This document shows, piece after piece, positions 33,920 to 41,758 of a stretch of 64,000 nucleotides of DNA (its first letter is position 1; every line of letters starts with the position of its first letter). The translations under genes were made by a program, and so were the position numbers. The DNA is from JBGTFE01 sp049799955 (GTDB taxonomy: Bacteria > Acidobacteriota > Blastocatellia > Pyrinomonadales > Pyrinomonadaceae), in the NCBI GenBank assembly GCA_049799955.1, contig JBARIW010000117.1:13110-77109 (forward strand), written 5' to 3'. The notes under the pieces are model-generated. The model did not search any database and had not been told where the DNA came from. It saw only the letters and a list, made by a program, of their open reading frames with translations.

Positions 33920-34468
33920 TTATTTCGCGTCTCTTGTAGTTTGCAGATTATTCGTTACGCTGAATACGCCCGATACTCCGTTTGCCAGAATGTTCATCAA
34001 ATTAGCCGTGCCGCGATTATTGACATAACCTTCGAGCGTTACATGACCGCCATCGACGATGATTCTGACCGAAGGATTCGGCTCCTGCAAATAACCGTAT
34101 AATCCGGCGCTGTTCGCATAGGCTCTGAGCAGACGATAGCGAATCTGATTGTCAAAACCGGAAGGCGGCAGATTTTCAATGTTGTTGACAACATTTCCGA
34201 CACCTTCAATTCTCCTTACAACCTGCTCCGCGCCTTTTTTCGTTCCGAGCGAAATTACCTTTCCGTATAAAGTTACGGTGTCGCCGTCAACCTTATAGGA
34301 AATATGGTCAAACACGCCGTAGTAAGGCAGTCCGATTAATTTCTTGAACACTTTCTGCTCGATAGCTTTTTCCGAAGAATTGCCGGAATAATTTTGAGCA
34401 TCGGCGTCAACGAACGTAAATCCTAAAATTGCGATTGATAAAATTAAAAAATATCTTAAGGTTTTCAT
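33920..34468 (-). CDS. Periplasmic protein with two BON domains
   Basis: This 182-residue exported protein (signal KTLRYFLILSIAILGFTFVDADA) has two BON-like modules. One is near residues 33-100 (IEQKVFKKLIGLPYYGVFDH then VTLYGKVISLGTKKGAEQVV). The other is near 107-175 (IRYRLLRAYANS and HVTLEGYVNNRGTANLMNIL). The second module is interrupted by a YGYLQEPNPSVR loop. BON domains bind phospholipid or outer-membrane components and often respond to envelope stress, as OsmY and DolP do. A good AGGAGA ribosome site is present. Confidence 0.85.
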   Translation of the reverse strand: MKTLRYFLILSIAILGFTFVDADAQNYSGNSSEKAIEQKVFKKLIGLPYYGVFDHISYKVDGDTVTLYGKVISLGTKKGAEQVVRRIEGVGNVVNNIENLPPSGFDNQIRYRLLRAYANSAGLYGYLQEPNPSVRIIVDGGHVTLEGYVNNRGTANLMNILANGVSGVFSVTNNLQTTRDAK

Positions 34469-34569
34469 CTCTTTTCTCCTAATACTTTATGAGTTTTTGT
34501 AACTCATTTTCCGTAATTATAAGATGAGAAAAGAGCGAAAAAGGATGTCGGATATTTAATAGATGCTTC

Positions 34570-34830
34570 TTATCTGTAAACATCTTTGCGATGACCGACG
34601 CTAATAATTTCGACAATTAAAATCTTTGAAATCACACTGTAAATAATTCGATAATTGCCGACGCGTATTCTGAAATTGTTTTCCGAATCGACGAGTTTTT
34701 TACTTCCGCGGACATAAGGATTTTGCGAGAGTTCGTCCACGGCTGAATAAATTTTGCGGATTGTTTCTTTTGGAAGTTGTTTCAATTCTTTAACTGCGGA
34801 ATGCTTCCACTGGATTTTATAAGATTCCAT
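34570..34830 (-). CDS. RelE/ParE-superfamily toxin
   Basis: This 86-residue protein has the RelE fold signature: YKIQWKHSAVKELKQLPKET, then PYVRGSKKLVDSENNFRIRV and the core GNYRIIYSV, ending ISVGHRKDVYR. It would cleave mRNA in the ribosome. The first 14 bases overlap the end of the antitoxin gene, which is the usual antitoxin-first order. The arrangement supports a functional type II module. Start ATG 34830 gives the correct family N-terminus. Confidence 0.9.
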   Translation of the reverse strand: MESYKIQWKHSAVKELKQLPKETIRKIYSAVDELSQNPYVRGSKKLVDSENNFRIRVGNYRIIYSVISKILIVEIISVGHRKDVYR

Positions 34831-35191
34831 CGCGTTTTAGCTCTTCCGTCAGTTCTTGATGTGAAATTGTTGGTTCGCCTTTTCGCGCTTCGATTGTTAA
34901 AAAGTCAATTCTATCTTCAAATGCGTCTAAAGTTAATTCAATATCTTTACTTACTTCCCCCAAAGTTTCAGTGTCATTTATTGACTCAATCAAAATCTTC
35001 AGGTCATTTAGTATTTGTACGGCAGCAACAATAATCCCGACATTTTTATAATCACCTTCCTCAAGGTGTTGAGCCAACAATCTGCGGAAAGACCTATTAC
35101 TTTCGTCAAGTGGAATAACGATAGCCGTTTTTTCGCCATCTTTATTAGTTATAAATTGGACATCTTTGATTTCTTCTAGAACGGTCGGCAT
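34817..35191 (-). CDS. Antitoxin of the RelE module, unusually long
   Basis: This 124-residue protein lies upstream of and overlaps the RelE gene. The N-terminus (DVQFITNKDGEKTAIVIPLD) resembles the Phd/YefM-type start, and the C-terminus (KGEPTISHQELTEELKRDGI) is the tail commonly found in antitoxins. Between them is an extra helical segment of about 60 residues (YKNVGIIVAAVQILNDLKIL, then VSKDIELTLDAFEDRIDFLT). Typical antitoxins of this class are about 80-90 residues. The start is probably ATG 35191; an upstream start at 35209 is possible. Confidence 0.75.
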   Translation of the reverse strand: MPTVLEEIKDVQFITNKDGEKTAIVIPLDESNRSFRRLLAQHLEEGDYKNVGIIVAAVQILNDLKILIESINDTETLGEVSKDIELTLDAFEDRIDFLTIEARKGEPTISHQELTEELKRDGIL

Positions 35192-35230
35192 ACAAGTAAT
35201 ATTTAGCACATAAAACTATAAAACTTAAAG

Positions 35231-35686
35231 CTAAGATTTACTAATCTGCCGTAAAGCTTCGTAAAGCACGATTCCGACGCTTGTTGCCAGATTAAGGCTG
35301 CGGACGTTTTTGTTGGGCATCGGGATTGTCAGACAGCGTTCCCAGTTCGCTTTCAGTAAATCTTCGGGCAAGCCGCGAGTCTCGCGTCCAAAGATTAGAC
35401 AGTCGTTGTCCTCGTATTGCCAATCGGTGTAGCTTCGTTCGCTTTTCGTGGTGAAATAAAGAAAACGCGAATCGGGAAGCTCCTTGTAAAGCTGTTCCAA
35501 ATCGATGTGCCGGTGAATTTTTACTTCGTCCCAATAATCGAGTCCGGCGCGCCTTACGGCTTTTTCGTCGAGCCGGAAACCCGTAACGCCGACGATATGC
35601 AGGTTTGTAAAAGTCGCCGCGCAAAGACGCGCGATATTGCCCGTGTTCGGCGGAATTTCAGGCTCGACTAAAGCGATATGCAGCAT
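35231..35686 (-). CDS. trmL: tRNA (cytidine(34)-2'-O)-methyltransferase
   Basis: This 151-residue SPOUT methyltransferase modifies the wobble base of tRNA-Leu. LVEPEIPPNTGNIARLCAAT is the family N-terminus. FGRETRGLPEDLL and IPMPNKNVRSLNLATSVGIV form the knotted SAM site. The length matches E. coli TrmL (157). ATG 35686 gives the proper MLHIALVEPE start; the longer frame upstream runs into the CACGAAC hairpin. Confidence 0.93.
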   Translation of the reverse strand: MLHIALVEPEIPPNTGNIARLCAATFTNLHIVGVTGFRLDEKAVRRAGLDYWDEVKIHRHIDLEQLYKELPDSRFLYFTTKSERSYTDWQYEDNDCLIFGRETRGLPEDLLKANWERCLTIPMPNKNVRSLNLATSVGIVLYEALRQISKS

Positions 35687-35717
35687 AAGATTTATTTTGG
35701 ACAGGCGCGAAGAGCAA

Positions 35718-35793
35718 TTAGCCACGAACAAACACGAAAAGACACAAAATATTTGTTTTTATTTCGTGTACTTTCGTGTTTGTTCGTGGCTAA
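35718..35793. terminator. CACGAAC-type hairpin upstream of trmL
   Basis: The outer 22 bases of arms (35718-35745 and 35766-35793) pair perfectly (TTAGCCACGAACAAACACG and complement); the inner part is imperfect. It terminates the upstream minus-strand hypothetical gene and belongs to the same family as 28043-28116. Confidence 0.7.
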
Positions 35794-36404
35794 TTTTCTT
35801 CGTCTTTAATTTCAAGAAAATTTGCGCAGAAATCCTTCCACATAGCTTTTTGCGCGCCGAGAAAATAACCCATATTTGCGGCGGCAGCGTTGCGTGCGGT
35901 TTCTATCAGATTATCGGTTTCTTTTAAATTCGTCTTTTCGTTTATGCCGATAACGTAAAGAACGATTTCTTTATCGTCTCGCTGAAGACAAAAATTGTTG
36001 CGCGCTTCGCGGTGAAAAAAATGCGACGTAACGCCCGTTTCGACCGGCTTTTCGGTCGGATTGCAGGACGGCTGAACGGTCATAATAAATTCGTCCGGCG
36101 CGTCGTAAATATCAGTAACTTTTACCCAATCTTTTTTGCCCGAAGCCGGAACGTCGATGTAGATGAATTTTCCGACCGTGATTTTTTTATCCGCGCATTC
36201 GCTGCCGTTTTCGTCGTATAAACCGTAACCTGCTGCCGAGTTTTTATCCCATTCTTCGAGGTCGAAAAGCTTTTGTCTGACTTCGGCGAAATAATTTTTC
36301 GCGTCGCTTTCGTCTAAAAACGCGCGTTTGGCAAAAGTTATCGAAGTATCGGGTATTTCCCTTGAATTTGCCTGTTTTAAGAGATTTTGAATTCTGTCGC
36401 TCAT
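35790..36404 (-). CDS. Conserved-looking hypothetical protein (204 residues)
   Basis: This soluble protein has no signal peptide and an acidic character. It begins MSDRIQNLLKQANSREIP and contains a FIYIDVPASGKKDWVKVTDI segment. A central region, EFIMTVQPSCNPTEKPVETG then VTSHFFHREARNNFCLQRDD, contains single Cys residues. NAAAANMGYFLGAQKAMWKD follows near the end. No known domain is recognised. Codon use matches the neighbours. Its stop lies at the edge of the CACGAAC hairpin at 35718-35793. Confidence 0.6.
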   Translation of the reverse strand: MSDRIQNLLKQANSREIPDTSITFAKRAFLDESDAKNYFAEVRQKLFDLEEWDKNSAAGYGLYDENGSECADKKITVGKFIYIDVPASGKKDWVKVTDIYDAPDEFIMTVQPSCNPTEKPVETGVTSHFFHREARNNFCLQRDDKEIVLYVIGINEKTNLKETDNLIETARNAAAANMGYFLGAQKAMWKDFCANFLEIKDEEN

Positions 36405-36549
36405 ATTTTTGGAATCGGGAACTTTCGACTCGTAAGATTAAAGTATAGATTTTATATTTTCAGATTTCCAAATTCGATGCATCCAAAACGGCTAAAATTT
36501 CATCAATTTATCAGTCCAAACGAGTGAAAGTGTTGTTTTTAAAAGTTTG

Positions 36550-36558
36550 TGCTACAAT
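36550..36558 (+). promoter_or_regulatory. Putative extended -10 promoter element
   Basis: TGCTACAAT (TG-n-TACAAT) lies 45 bases before the GTG of the following exported-protein gene. No good -35 is visible. Confidence 0.35.
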
Positions 36559-36602
36559 CCGCAAGTGTTAATTTTTCGACAAAATTTTGAGGTGAACGAT
36601 TA

Positions 36603-37403
36603 GTGTTTTCGCGTTTTAAGACATTTGTATTATTTATTTTTACGCTTTTGTTAAGTGTTTCGGCAGTTTCGGCGCAGGCGACGGTTGAGAAAAAACCGTC
36701 TCCGACGCCCGCGCCAAACGCCGTTGTTACAGCCGAGCAGGTAGCCGAATCGGCGGTTGCGGTTTACGGCGGTTTTCTCGGCAGGGAAAAACTCAATCAA
36801 ATCAGGAAAACGACTTACGAACGCGGTAGGCTCAGCATCGTCAATGCCGAGGGAAAAACCGAAAAAGCGAATTACGAGCGCTGGATTATGCGCGCCGACA
36901 GTCTCGATAAAGAGCGAATTCGTTTTAATCAGGAATATCCGAGCGCGCGCTATGCATTGATTTACAACGACGATAAAATTTTCGGGCTTTTCGAGGAAAA
37001 GGTTTTTACGCCGCGCGAAGATACGTTGAAATCGTTTGAATATCAAATCTGGCATGGTCTGGAAGCATTGCTTCGCTATAAGGAAAACGGCGCGACGCTC
37101 TCGCTCGCCGGCAAGGAAAAAATTATGGGCGTCGAGTTCTACCAGCTTGACGTAACCGATAAGCAGAGCCGCAAAACGCGCTTTTTCGTCAGCACCAAAA
37201 CCTTTCGCGTGATGATGCTCGAATACACGGAAGCGGGCGTCAAATATCTTCGTAAATTTTACGATTACAACTACCAGCAGGGAACTCTCGTCCCTTTTAG
37301 AACTGTGCTCTGGGCGAATGACAAGCAAATCGAGGAAGTCGAGATGCTGACCATTTCGTTCGGCGTGCGGCTTGAAGAAACAATGTTTCAGGCAGGTTCA
37401 TAA
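36603..37403 (+). CDS. Exported LolA/LppX-like protein
   Basis: This 266-residue secreted protein has signal KTFVLFIFTLLLSVSAVSAQ. A Pro-rich linker (KKPSPTPAPNAVVTAEQV) follows. The body resembles outer-membrane lipoprotein-sorting-type half-barrels: KLNQIRKTTYERGRLSIVNA, then ERIRFNQEYPSARYALIYND, EFYQLDVTDKQSRKTRFFVS and RKFYDYNYQQGTLVPFRTVL. Such proteins bind lipid or lipoprotein in the periplasm, but the exact role is unknown. It begins at GTG 36603 with TTGAGGTGA upstream. Another protein of related type is at 39871-41373. Confidence 0.65.
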   Translation: MFSRFKTFVLFIFTLLLSVSAVSAQATVEKKPSPTPAPNAVVTAEQVAESAVAVYGGFLGREKLNQIRKTTYERGRLSIVNAEGKTEKANYERWIMRADSLDKERIRFNQEYPSARYALIYNDDKIFGLFEEKVFTPREDTLKSFEYQIWHGLEALLRYKENGATLSLAGKEKIMGVEFYQLDVTDKQSRKTRFFVSTKTFRVMMLEYTEAGVKYLRKFYDYNYQQGTLVPFRTVLWANDKQIEEVEMLTISFGVRLEETMFQAGS

Positions 37404-37483
37404 AATTTTTTTTGCAACTTAATTTCGGTTTGTCGGTGAAACAGGTTGAGATAACCTGATTCTTTTCTAAATAGGAGACACCA

Positions 37484-38074
37484 ATGAACAAGCCGAAATT
37501 TATTTTTTTAAGCGCAGCATTTTTTCTGGTTGGACTTCTGTGTCCAGCCATTTCTTTTGCCCAGACGGACAACAAAAACGAGCCGAGCTACGAAGTCGTC
37601 CTGCAAATCCTGATTGCTTCGAATACAGGCAAGAGCGCGACTCCGCCGACGCTTTCGAACGTTTTGAAAAAGCTGAAAACAAATTATTCTTTTTCCGATT
37701 ACCGGCTCGCGCAGACCTACGTTGAAAGAACTTCGTTTGCCGTCGAGCATAAAGGAATGCTCAGCGACATTATCCAAAATCAATCGAGCACAACGCCCGT
37801 CTTTTCCGAATGGAAACTTGCCGGTTTAAGAAACGCGCCCGATTCAAAAGGACAAAATTCGATTCAGTTTCAGGCGTTCAACTTCGGCGCGCGGATTCCG
37901 GTTGTCGTTTCAAATGGCAAGGGCGAACCGGGCGTCAGCTACGAATCAATCGGTCTGAGCATCGCCAGATTCAGTTTAAGCGAAAACGTCCCGACCGTTA
38001 TCGGAAGCCTTTCGACATCGAAACAGGATGAACTGATGTTTTTGGTTTTGACCGTAAAACCGGCGGAGGAGTAA
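37484..38074 (+). CDS. Exported hypothetical protein
   Basis: This 196-residue secreted protein has signal KPKFIFLSAAFFLVGLLCPA and cleavage near ISFAQT. The mature part (SYEVVLQILIASNTGKSA, then LKKLKTNYSFSDYRLAQTYV and VPTVIGSLSTSKQDELMFLV) is similar in character to secretin-associated or TypeII_III-like modules, but no firm assignment can be made. GGAGACACC precedes the ATG. A GTGAGA hairpin follows. Confidence 0.55.
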   Translation: MNKPKFIFLSAAFFLVGLLCPAISFAQTDNKNEPSYEVVLQILIASNTGKSATPPTLSNVLKKLKTNYSFSDYRLAQTYVERTSFAVEHKGMLSDIIQNQSSTTPVFSEWKLAGLRNAPDSKGQNSIQFQAFNFGARIPVVVSNGKGEPGVSYESIGLSIARFSLSENVPTVIGSLSTSKQDELMFLVLTVKPAEE

Positions 38075-38080
38075 GAAAAA

Positions 38081-38151
38081 TGAGAGGTGAGAAGTGAGAA
38101 ATGAGAGCTGAAAACAAATTTTACTTCTCATTTCTCACTTCTCATTTCTCA
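38081..38151 (+). terminator. GTGAGA-type hairpin terminator
   Basis: Arms of 26 bases (38081-38106 and 38126-38151) with two mismatches, built from GTGAGAAATGAGA. They are followed by CTTTTTTG, a good U-tract. It terminates the exported-protein gene upstream of the sigma factor. Confidence 0.75.
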
Positions 38152-38245
38152 CTTTTTTGCAACCTTTGTAAAATCCGCGCGTGTTTGAAAAGTAAGGGCG
38201 GCTTTTGTTTAGATTGAATTTCTGTTGTACAAATAATATGCGTGT

Positions 38246-38878
38246 ATGGCTCTGGACAAAATCGAAATTGCAAGCACGGAGGTGTCGAAAACTATCGTGC
38301 TGCCTGAACCTTTGTCTGACCATCAGCTAATTGAAGCCACCAAACAGGGCGACGAAACGGCGTTTGCCGAAATCGTCAATCGTTATCGCAGCCCGATTAC
38401 GAATTATTTGTATCGATTTTTGAACGATTACGAGGAAGCCGTCGATTTGGCGCAGGAAACATTTGTCCGCGTCTATTTCGCCATCGAGCGCTATCACACG
38501 GAATATGCTTTTTCGACGTATATTTACCGGATTGCGACAAATCTGGCAATCAGCGAGCTTCGCAAGCGCAAACGCCGCAAATTGATTTCGCTGACCGGGC
38601 TTTTTCAGTTTGAGAATGAGGAAGCGAAAGATTTTCAGCCGCCGGACGAAAAGCCTCTGCCGGACGCGGAATTACTCGACGACGAGAAAAGCCGCACGAT
38701 TGCCCGCGCTATCGAGACTTTGCCGGAAAAATATCGCGCGCCCGTAGTTTTGCGCGATGTCGAAGGTAAATCTTATGAAGAAGTCGCGCAGATTTTAGAG
38801 CTTGGCTTAGGCACGACCAAATCGCGCATCAGCCGCGCGCGCGGGCTTTTGAAAGAAAAATTGAAGCATTATTTTTAA
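38246..38878 (+). CDS. ECF-type RNA polymerase sigma factor
   Basis: This 210-residue sigma-70 family protein has region 2 at about 30-105 (ATKQGDETAFAEIVNRYRSP, then NDYEEAVDLAQETFVRVYFA and FSTYIYRIATNLAISELRKR). Region 4 is at about 150-205 (ETLPEKYRAPVVLRDVEGKS, then SYEEVAQILELGLGTTKSRI). A roughly 30-residue acidic linker separates them. It would direct polymerase to a stress or envelope regulon. The next gene starts right at its stop and encodes a membrane protein with a PDZ domain, the likely anti-sigma partner. Its own promoter could be autoregulated, but no clear site is visible. Confidence 0.92.
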   Translation: MALDKIEIASTEVSKTIVLPEPLSDHQLIEATKQGDETAFAEIVNRYRSPITNYLYRFLNDYEEAVDLAQETFVRVYFAIERYHTEYAFSTYIYRIATNLAISELRKRKRRKLISLTGLFQFENEEAKDFQPPDEKPLPDAELLDDEKSRTIARAIETLPEKYRAPVVLRDVEGKSYEEVAQILELGLGTTKSRISRARGLLKEKLKHYF

Positions 38879-38881
38879 GTG

Positions 38882-39718
38882 ATGAGTAATAAAAACTTCC
38901 CATTGGAAGAAAACGAAATTTTAAGTGGCGACGAAGAAAAAATCTGCGAAATGCTCGGCAGTTTGCAGTGCGTCGACGCGCCGAAAGATTTCGATTTTCA
39001 ACTAAAAGCAAGAATCACCGGCGCCGCGCCGCAGGATTTTCGGGCAGCGCCGCGCTTGTTCCCGATTCTGCGCTTCGCCGCGCCTTTAGGTCTGGCAATA
39101 ATCGTCCTCGCCGTAGTTGTTATCAATGGATTGTATTCGTTTGATAATAATTCAGTGCCGACCGTTGCGGGTAATTATGTTCGACAATCGCCTGAAAAGG
39201 TAAATTCTCCCGCGGTCAGTCAGCCGGACACGGTAGCAATGACTGAGACGACTCCGCAAGCTGCGAACACGGAAATATTTCCGGCAATCGCGGTTAATTC
39301 AGCCAAGCCGGAAAAAAGGATGTTTTCCAGAGATTCCGAATTAGCCGGAAATACTAAAAAGCCGAAAAACTCCGATGCTCAAACAAAAAATAACGGCGGC
39401 TCGCTCGTACAATCTTCTGGAAATCCGGGCGTCTTATTGCCCAATGGTTTCAGCCCGAACAATTCATATTCGGTGAAGGAAATTTTATCGATTAACGGTA
39501 TCGAGGCAGACTTTTCGAATAAAAAATGGAAGGTTAGAGCGGTTGTGCAAAACAGCATCGCAGAGCGTTCCGGCGTAAAAGTGAATGACGTAATCGAAGC
39601 GATTAACGACAGAAAACTTTCAGCCGAAACGATTAATTCCGAAGGACGTTTAAATGTGAACAAACTGACCGTCGCGCGCGGGCGTGAAAAGATAGAAATA
39701 AATTTGAAGAACGAATAG
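38882..39718 (+). CDS. Putative anti-sigma factor: membrane protein with periplasmic PDZ-like domain
   Basis: This 278-residue single-pass protein has an N-terminal cytoplasmic part of about 60 residues (EKICEMLGSLQCVDAPKDFD). A membrane helix lies near 61-83 (FAAPLGLAIIVLAVVVINGL). A Ser/Thr/Asn-rich periplasmic linker follows. The C-terminal PDZ-like domain (about 195-278) includes AVVQNSIAERSGVKVNDVIEA and KLTVARGREKIEINL. GTG 38879 directly at the sigma stop is an alternative start. Coupling to the sigma gene suggests an anti-sigma. The PDZ domain on the partner itself is unusual. Confidence 0.7.
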   Translation: MSNKNFPLEENEILSGDEEKICEMLGSLQCVDAPKDFDFQLKARITGAAPQDFRAAPRLFPILRFAAPLGLAIIVLAVVVINGLYSFDNNSVPTVAGNYVRQSPEKVNSPAVSQPDTVAMTETTPQAANTEIFPAIAVNSAKPEKRMFSRDSELAGNTKKPKNSDAQTKNNGGSLVQSSGNPGVLLPNGFSPNNSYSVKEILSINGIEADFSNKKWKVRAVVQNSIAERSGVKVNDVIEAINDRKLSAETINSEGRLNVNKLTVARGREKIEINLKNE

Positions 39719-39738
39719 CCGAAACCAAGAGAAAGCAA

Positions 39739-39868
39739 ATTCAAGATTCAAGATTTAAGATTCAAAATTCAAAATTCAAGATTTAAGATTTAAGATTCAA
39801 AATTTAAGATTTAAGATTGGAAATGCTGGTTTCTAATCTTGAATCTTAAATCTTAAATCTTAAATTCG
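39739..39868. repeat. AGATTTAAGATT/TTCAAAATTC low-complexity hairpin
   Basis: Repeats of AAGATTTAAGATTCAA on the left (39739-39818) and their complement on the right (39835-39862) can form a long AT-rich stem. It separates convergent genes, the anti-sigma (+) and the LolA-like gene (-). It is probably a bidirectional terminator. Confidence 0.6.
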
Positions 39869-39870
39869 CC

Positions 39871-41373
39871 TCAGGGTTTCTTTACATCGTCGATTTTCGT
39901 ATCGGTAATTTCAGTCGCGAATTTTCGATAATTGTAGGATTTGACAATCTGATTCAGACTGATTCCTTTGACCAGAAAAACTTTGACCGACATATTTACG
40001 TCAACCGTCGAAGGCAGCCAGATTTCATCGTTGACGCGTTCCTGTTCCATCATAAAAGTCGCGCCTTTTTTGAGATTGGCGAGCAGTCCGCCGCCGATTT
40101 TGAAGTTGTCGAAAAGCGATGCTTCGAGCCTGACGACCTGTTTATCCTGCGCGTCAATCCACATTACGCCGCCGACTTTGCCGAAAAATTTCAGCATACT
40201 TTTGGCGTTTTTCATGTCGAAATTCGGATTCGGCTCAAAATCGAAAACGACCACATCGCGCCCTCGAAAACGCTCGCGCCTGGGATTTTTCAGAAGCGAA
40301 GCGCGCAGGGTTTCGGCAATCGAAAGCCGCCGGTTGTTTTCGTCCGAAGCCTCGTTTTTGGCTTCCTTTTTGACAAGTCTTTTCTCGATTTCCGCTAAAT
40401 ATTTCTGCACATTTTCGTCTTCGTCAGCTTGTTCTTTCGCGCTCAAAGGCTTGCCGTCCTTTTCGATTAATCTTCTAATCCGGTTGCCTTTGTAAAACGA
40501 TAGTTGAAAAGTGTCTGATTCGGTTTCGCGCAAAACGCCGTCTTTGCCAAGCTCGCGCGAGATGATTTTCTGCGTGTAGGAATAATTTTCCAGCATCGTT
40601 TCAATCTTGTCCTGGTTCGTTTGTAAATCGCGCACAAACGCCTGAATATCGGGCAAAGGCTCGCCGGAAATCCGGGGAAAATCAAAATCCGTTTGTGCGA
40701 TTTCGAGGTTATGAGAGATTTTTTCGAGCTTGATTTGATAATCGTCTTCGCCGATTCTGACGTTTACCGTGAAAGGCTCCTGAATATTATCAACCGCGCG
40801 AAAATCGCTGTAATCAAAAACTTTTATCGAATCTCCCGAAGGAATTTCTTCACGAACCGGCAGAGAGCTTGATGCGTCGAAATACATTTTTATCGAAACG
40901 CCTTTGGCGGTCGTTAAATTCAGGCAATTTGCCGCTTTTTCGCCTATTTTCGTTTGTCCGCAGGAGACAATTTTCGACTTTTCCTTTTTATAATTGAGCC
41001 AGAGATTGTTGCGATAACTGACTTCGGTTTGAAAATCCCGGCTCGCCGTTCCGGTCAGAGTTCGCAAGCCTTCGCGCGAATCACGCGTCCAGCCGGATTT
41101 TCCGTTATAGCCCGAAGCCGTTTCGAAACCGTTTAAATCGAAGCTTTCGCTGTAAAAATTCGGGGCGGCTTTTTGCATCAAAAACGCGCCGCCCGCGCCG
41201 TCTTTGAGTCGCGTGATTGTGCCGGTTTTCCGTACATTTCGCACATTCTGAATAGCCTTCGCGCCGCCGAGCGCTTTTTCCGCCTGTTTAAGAATTTTAT
41301 TCGGCGATTGCGCCGAAACGTCGAGCGCAAAGAAAGCGCAGAATAGAAGCGGCAAAAGCAAAATTCGTTTCAT
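39871..41373 (-). CDS. Exported LolA-like / outer-membrane lipoprotein-sorting-type protein
   Basis: This 500-residue secreted protein has signal KRILLLPLLFCAFFALDVSA. It consists of two half-barrel domains. One is near 25-225 (ILKQAEKALGGAKAIQNVRN, then LPVREEIPSGDSIKVFDYSD). The second is near 255-490 (IETMLENYSYTQKIISRELG, then GGVMWIDAQDKQVVRLEASL and VNDEIWLPSTVDVNMSVKVF). A charged segment between (KPLSAKEQADEDENVQKYL) is probably disordered. The fold resembles the MucB/RseB and LolA family, which bind lipid or lipoprotein signals. Its position opposite the sigma/anti-sigma genes is suggestive but only circumstantial. Confidence 0.6.
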   Translation of the reverse strand: MKRILLLPLLFCAFFALDVSAQSPNKILKQAEKALGGAKAIQNVRNVRKTGTITRLKDGAGGAFLMQKAAPNFYSESFDLNGFETASGYNGKSGWTRDSREGLRTLTGTASRDFQTEVSYRNNLWLNYKKEKSKIVSCGQTKIGEKAANCLNLTTAKGVSIKMYFDASSSLPVREEIPSGDSIKVFDYSDFRAVDNIQEPFTVNVRIGEDDYQIKLEKISHNLEIAQTDFDFPRISGEPLPDIQAFVRDLQTNQDKIETMLENYSYTQKIISRELGKDGVLRETESDTFQLSFYKGNRIRRLIEKDGKPLSAKEQADEDENVQKYLAEIEKRLVKKEAKNEASDENNRRLSIAETLRASLLKNPRRERFRGRDVVVFDFEPNPNFDMKNAKSMLKFFGKVGGVMWIDAQDKQVVRLEASLFDNFKIGGGLLANLKKGATFMMEQERVNDEIWLPSTVDVNMSVKVFLVKGISLNQIVKSYNYRKFATEITDTKIDDVKKP

Positions 41374-41383
41374 AATTCCTGAA

Positions 41384-41755
41384 TTAAAGTTGATTAATTT
41401 GTTGGTTAATAATGTATTTCAGGTCGTCGATATTACGGCAGTCGTTTATCGCGACGGCGTCGATAATTTCTCCGACTTTATCGTTTTGATGCCTGAAAAC
41501 AGCGGGAAGTTCGGCGTCGGCGATTTTATATTTTGCTTTGAACTCGTCAGCGTGCAGAAACTCGAACGGAATCGCCAGAGTTTTTATATATTCGCGCCAT
41601 TCCGCTTTCATCCCGAAATTTCCGTGCGTAATCGCGCAGAGATTGCACGCGTATGTTTGCGGCGAGAAAATTTTATGCGCGAAATCTCCGAGCAGGCTGA
41701 ACATGCCGCTGTCGGCGTTGTAAACGAAAATAAGTTTCGGTTTCTCGTTTCCCAT
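41384..41755 (-). CDS. Conserved hypothetical protein with CNLC motif
   Basis: This 123-residue soluble protein begins MGNEKPKLIFVYNADSG. It has AHKIFSPQTYACNLCAITHG near residues 26-45, with a C-x-x-C pair and conserved YNADSG. The family occurs in several bacterial phyla and is uncharacterised; a thiol- or metal-related role is possible. It lies three bases from the upstream flavodoxin-like gene and 10 bases before the LolA-like gene on the same strand. Confidence 0.65.
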   Translation of the reverse strand: MGNEKPKLIFVYNADSGMFSLLGDFAHKIFSPQTYACNLCAITHGNFGMKAEWREYIKTLAIPFEFLHADEFKAKYKIADAELPAVFRHQNDKVGEIIDAVAINDCRNIDDLKYIINQQINQL

Positions 41756-41758
41756 AAA

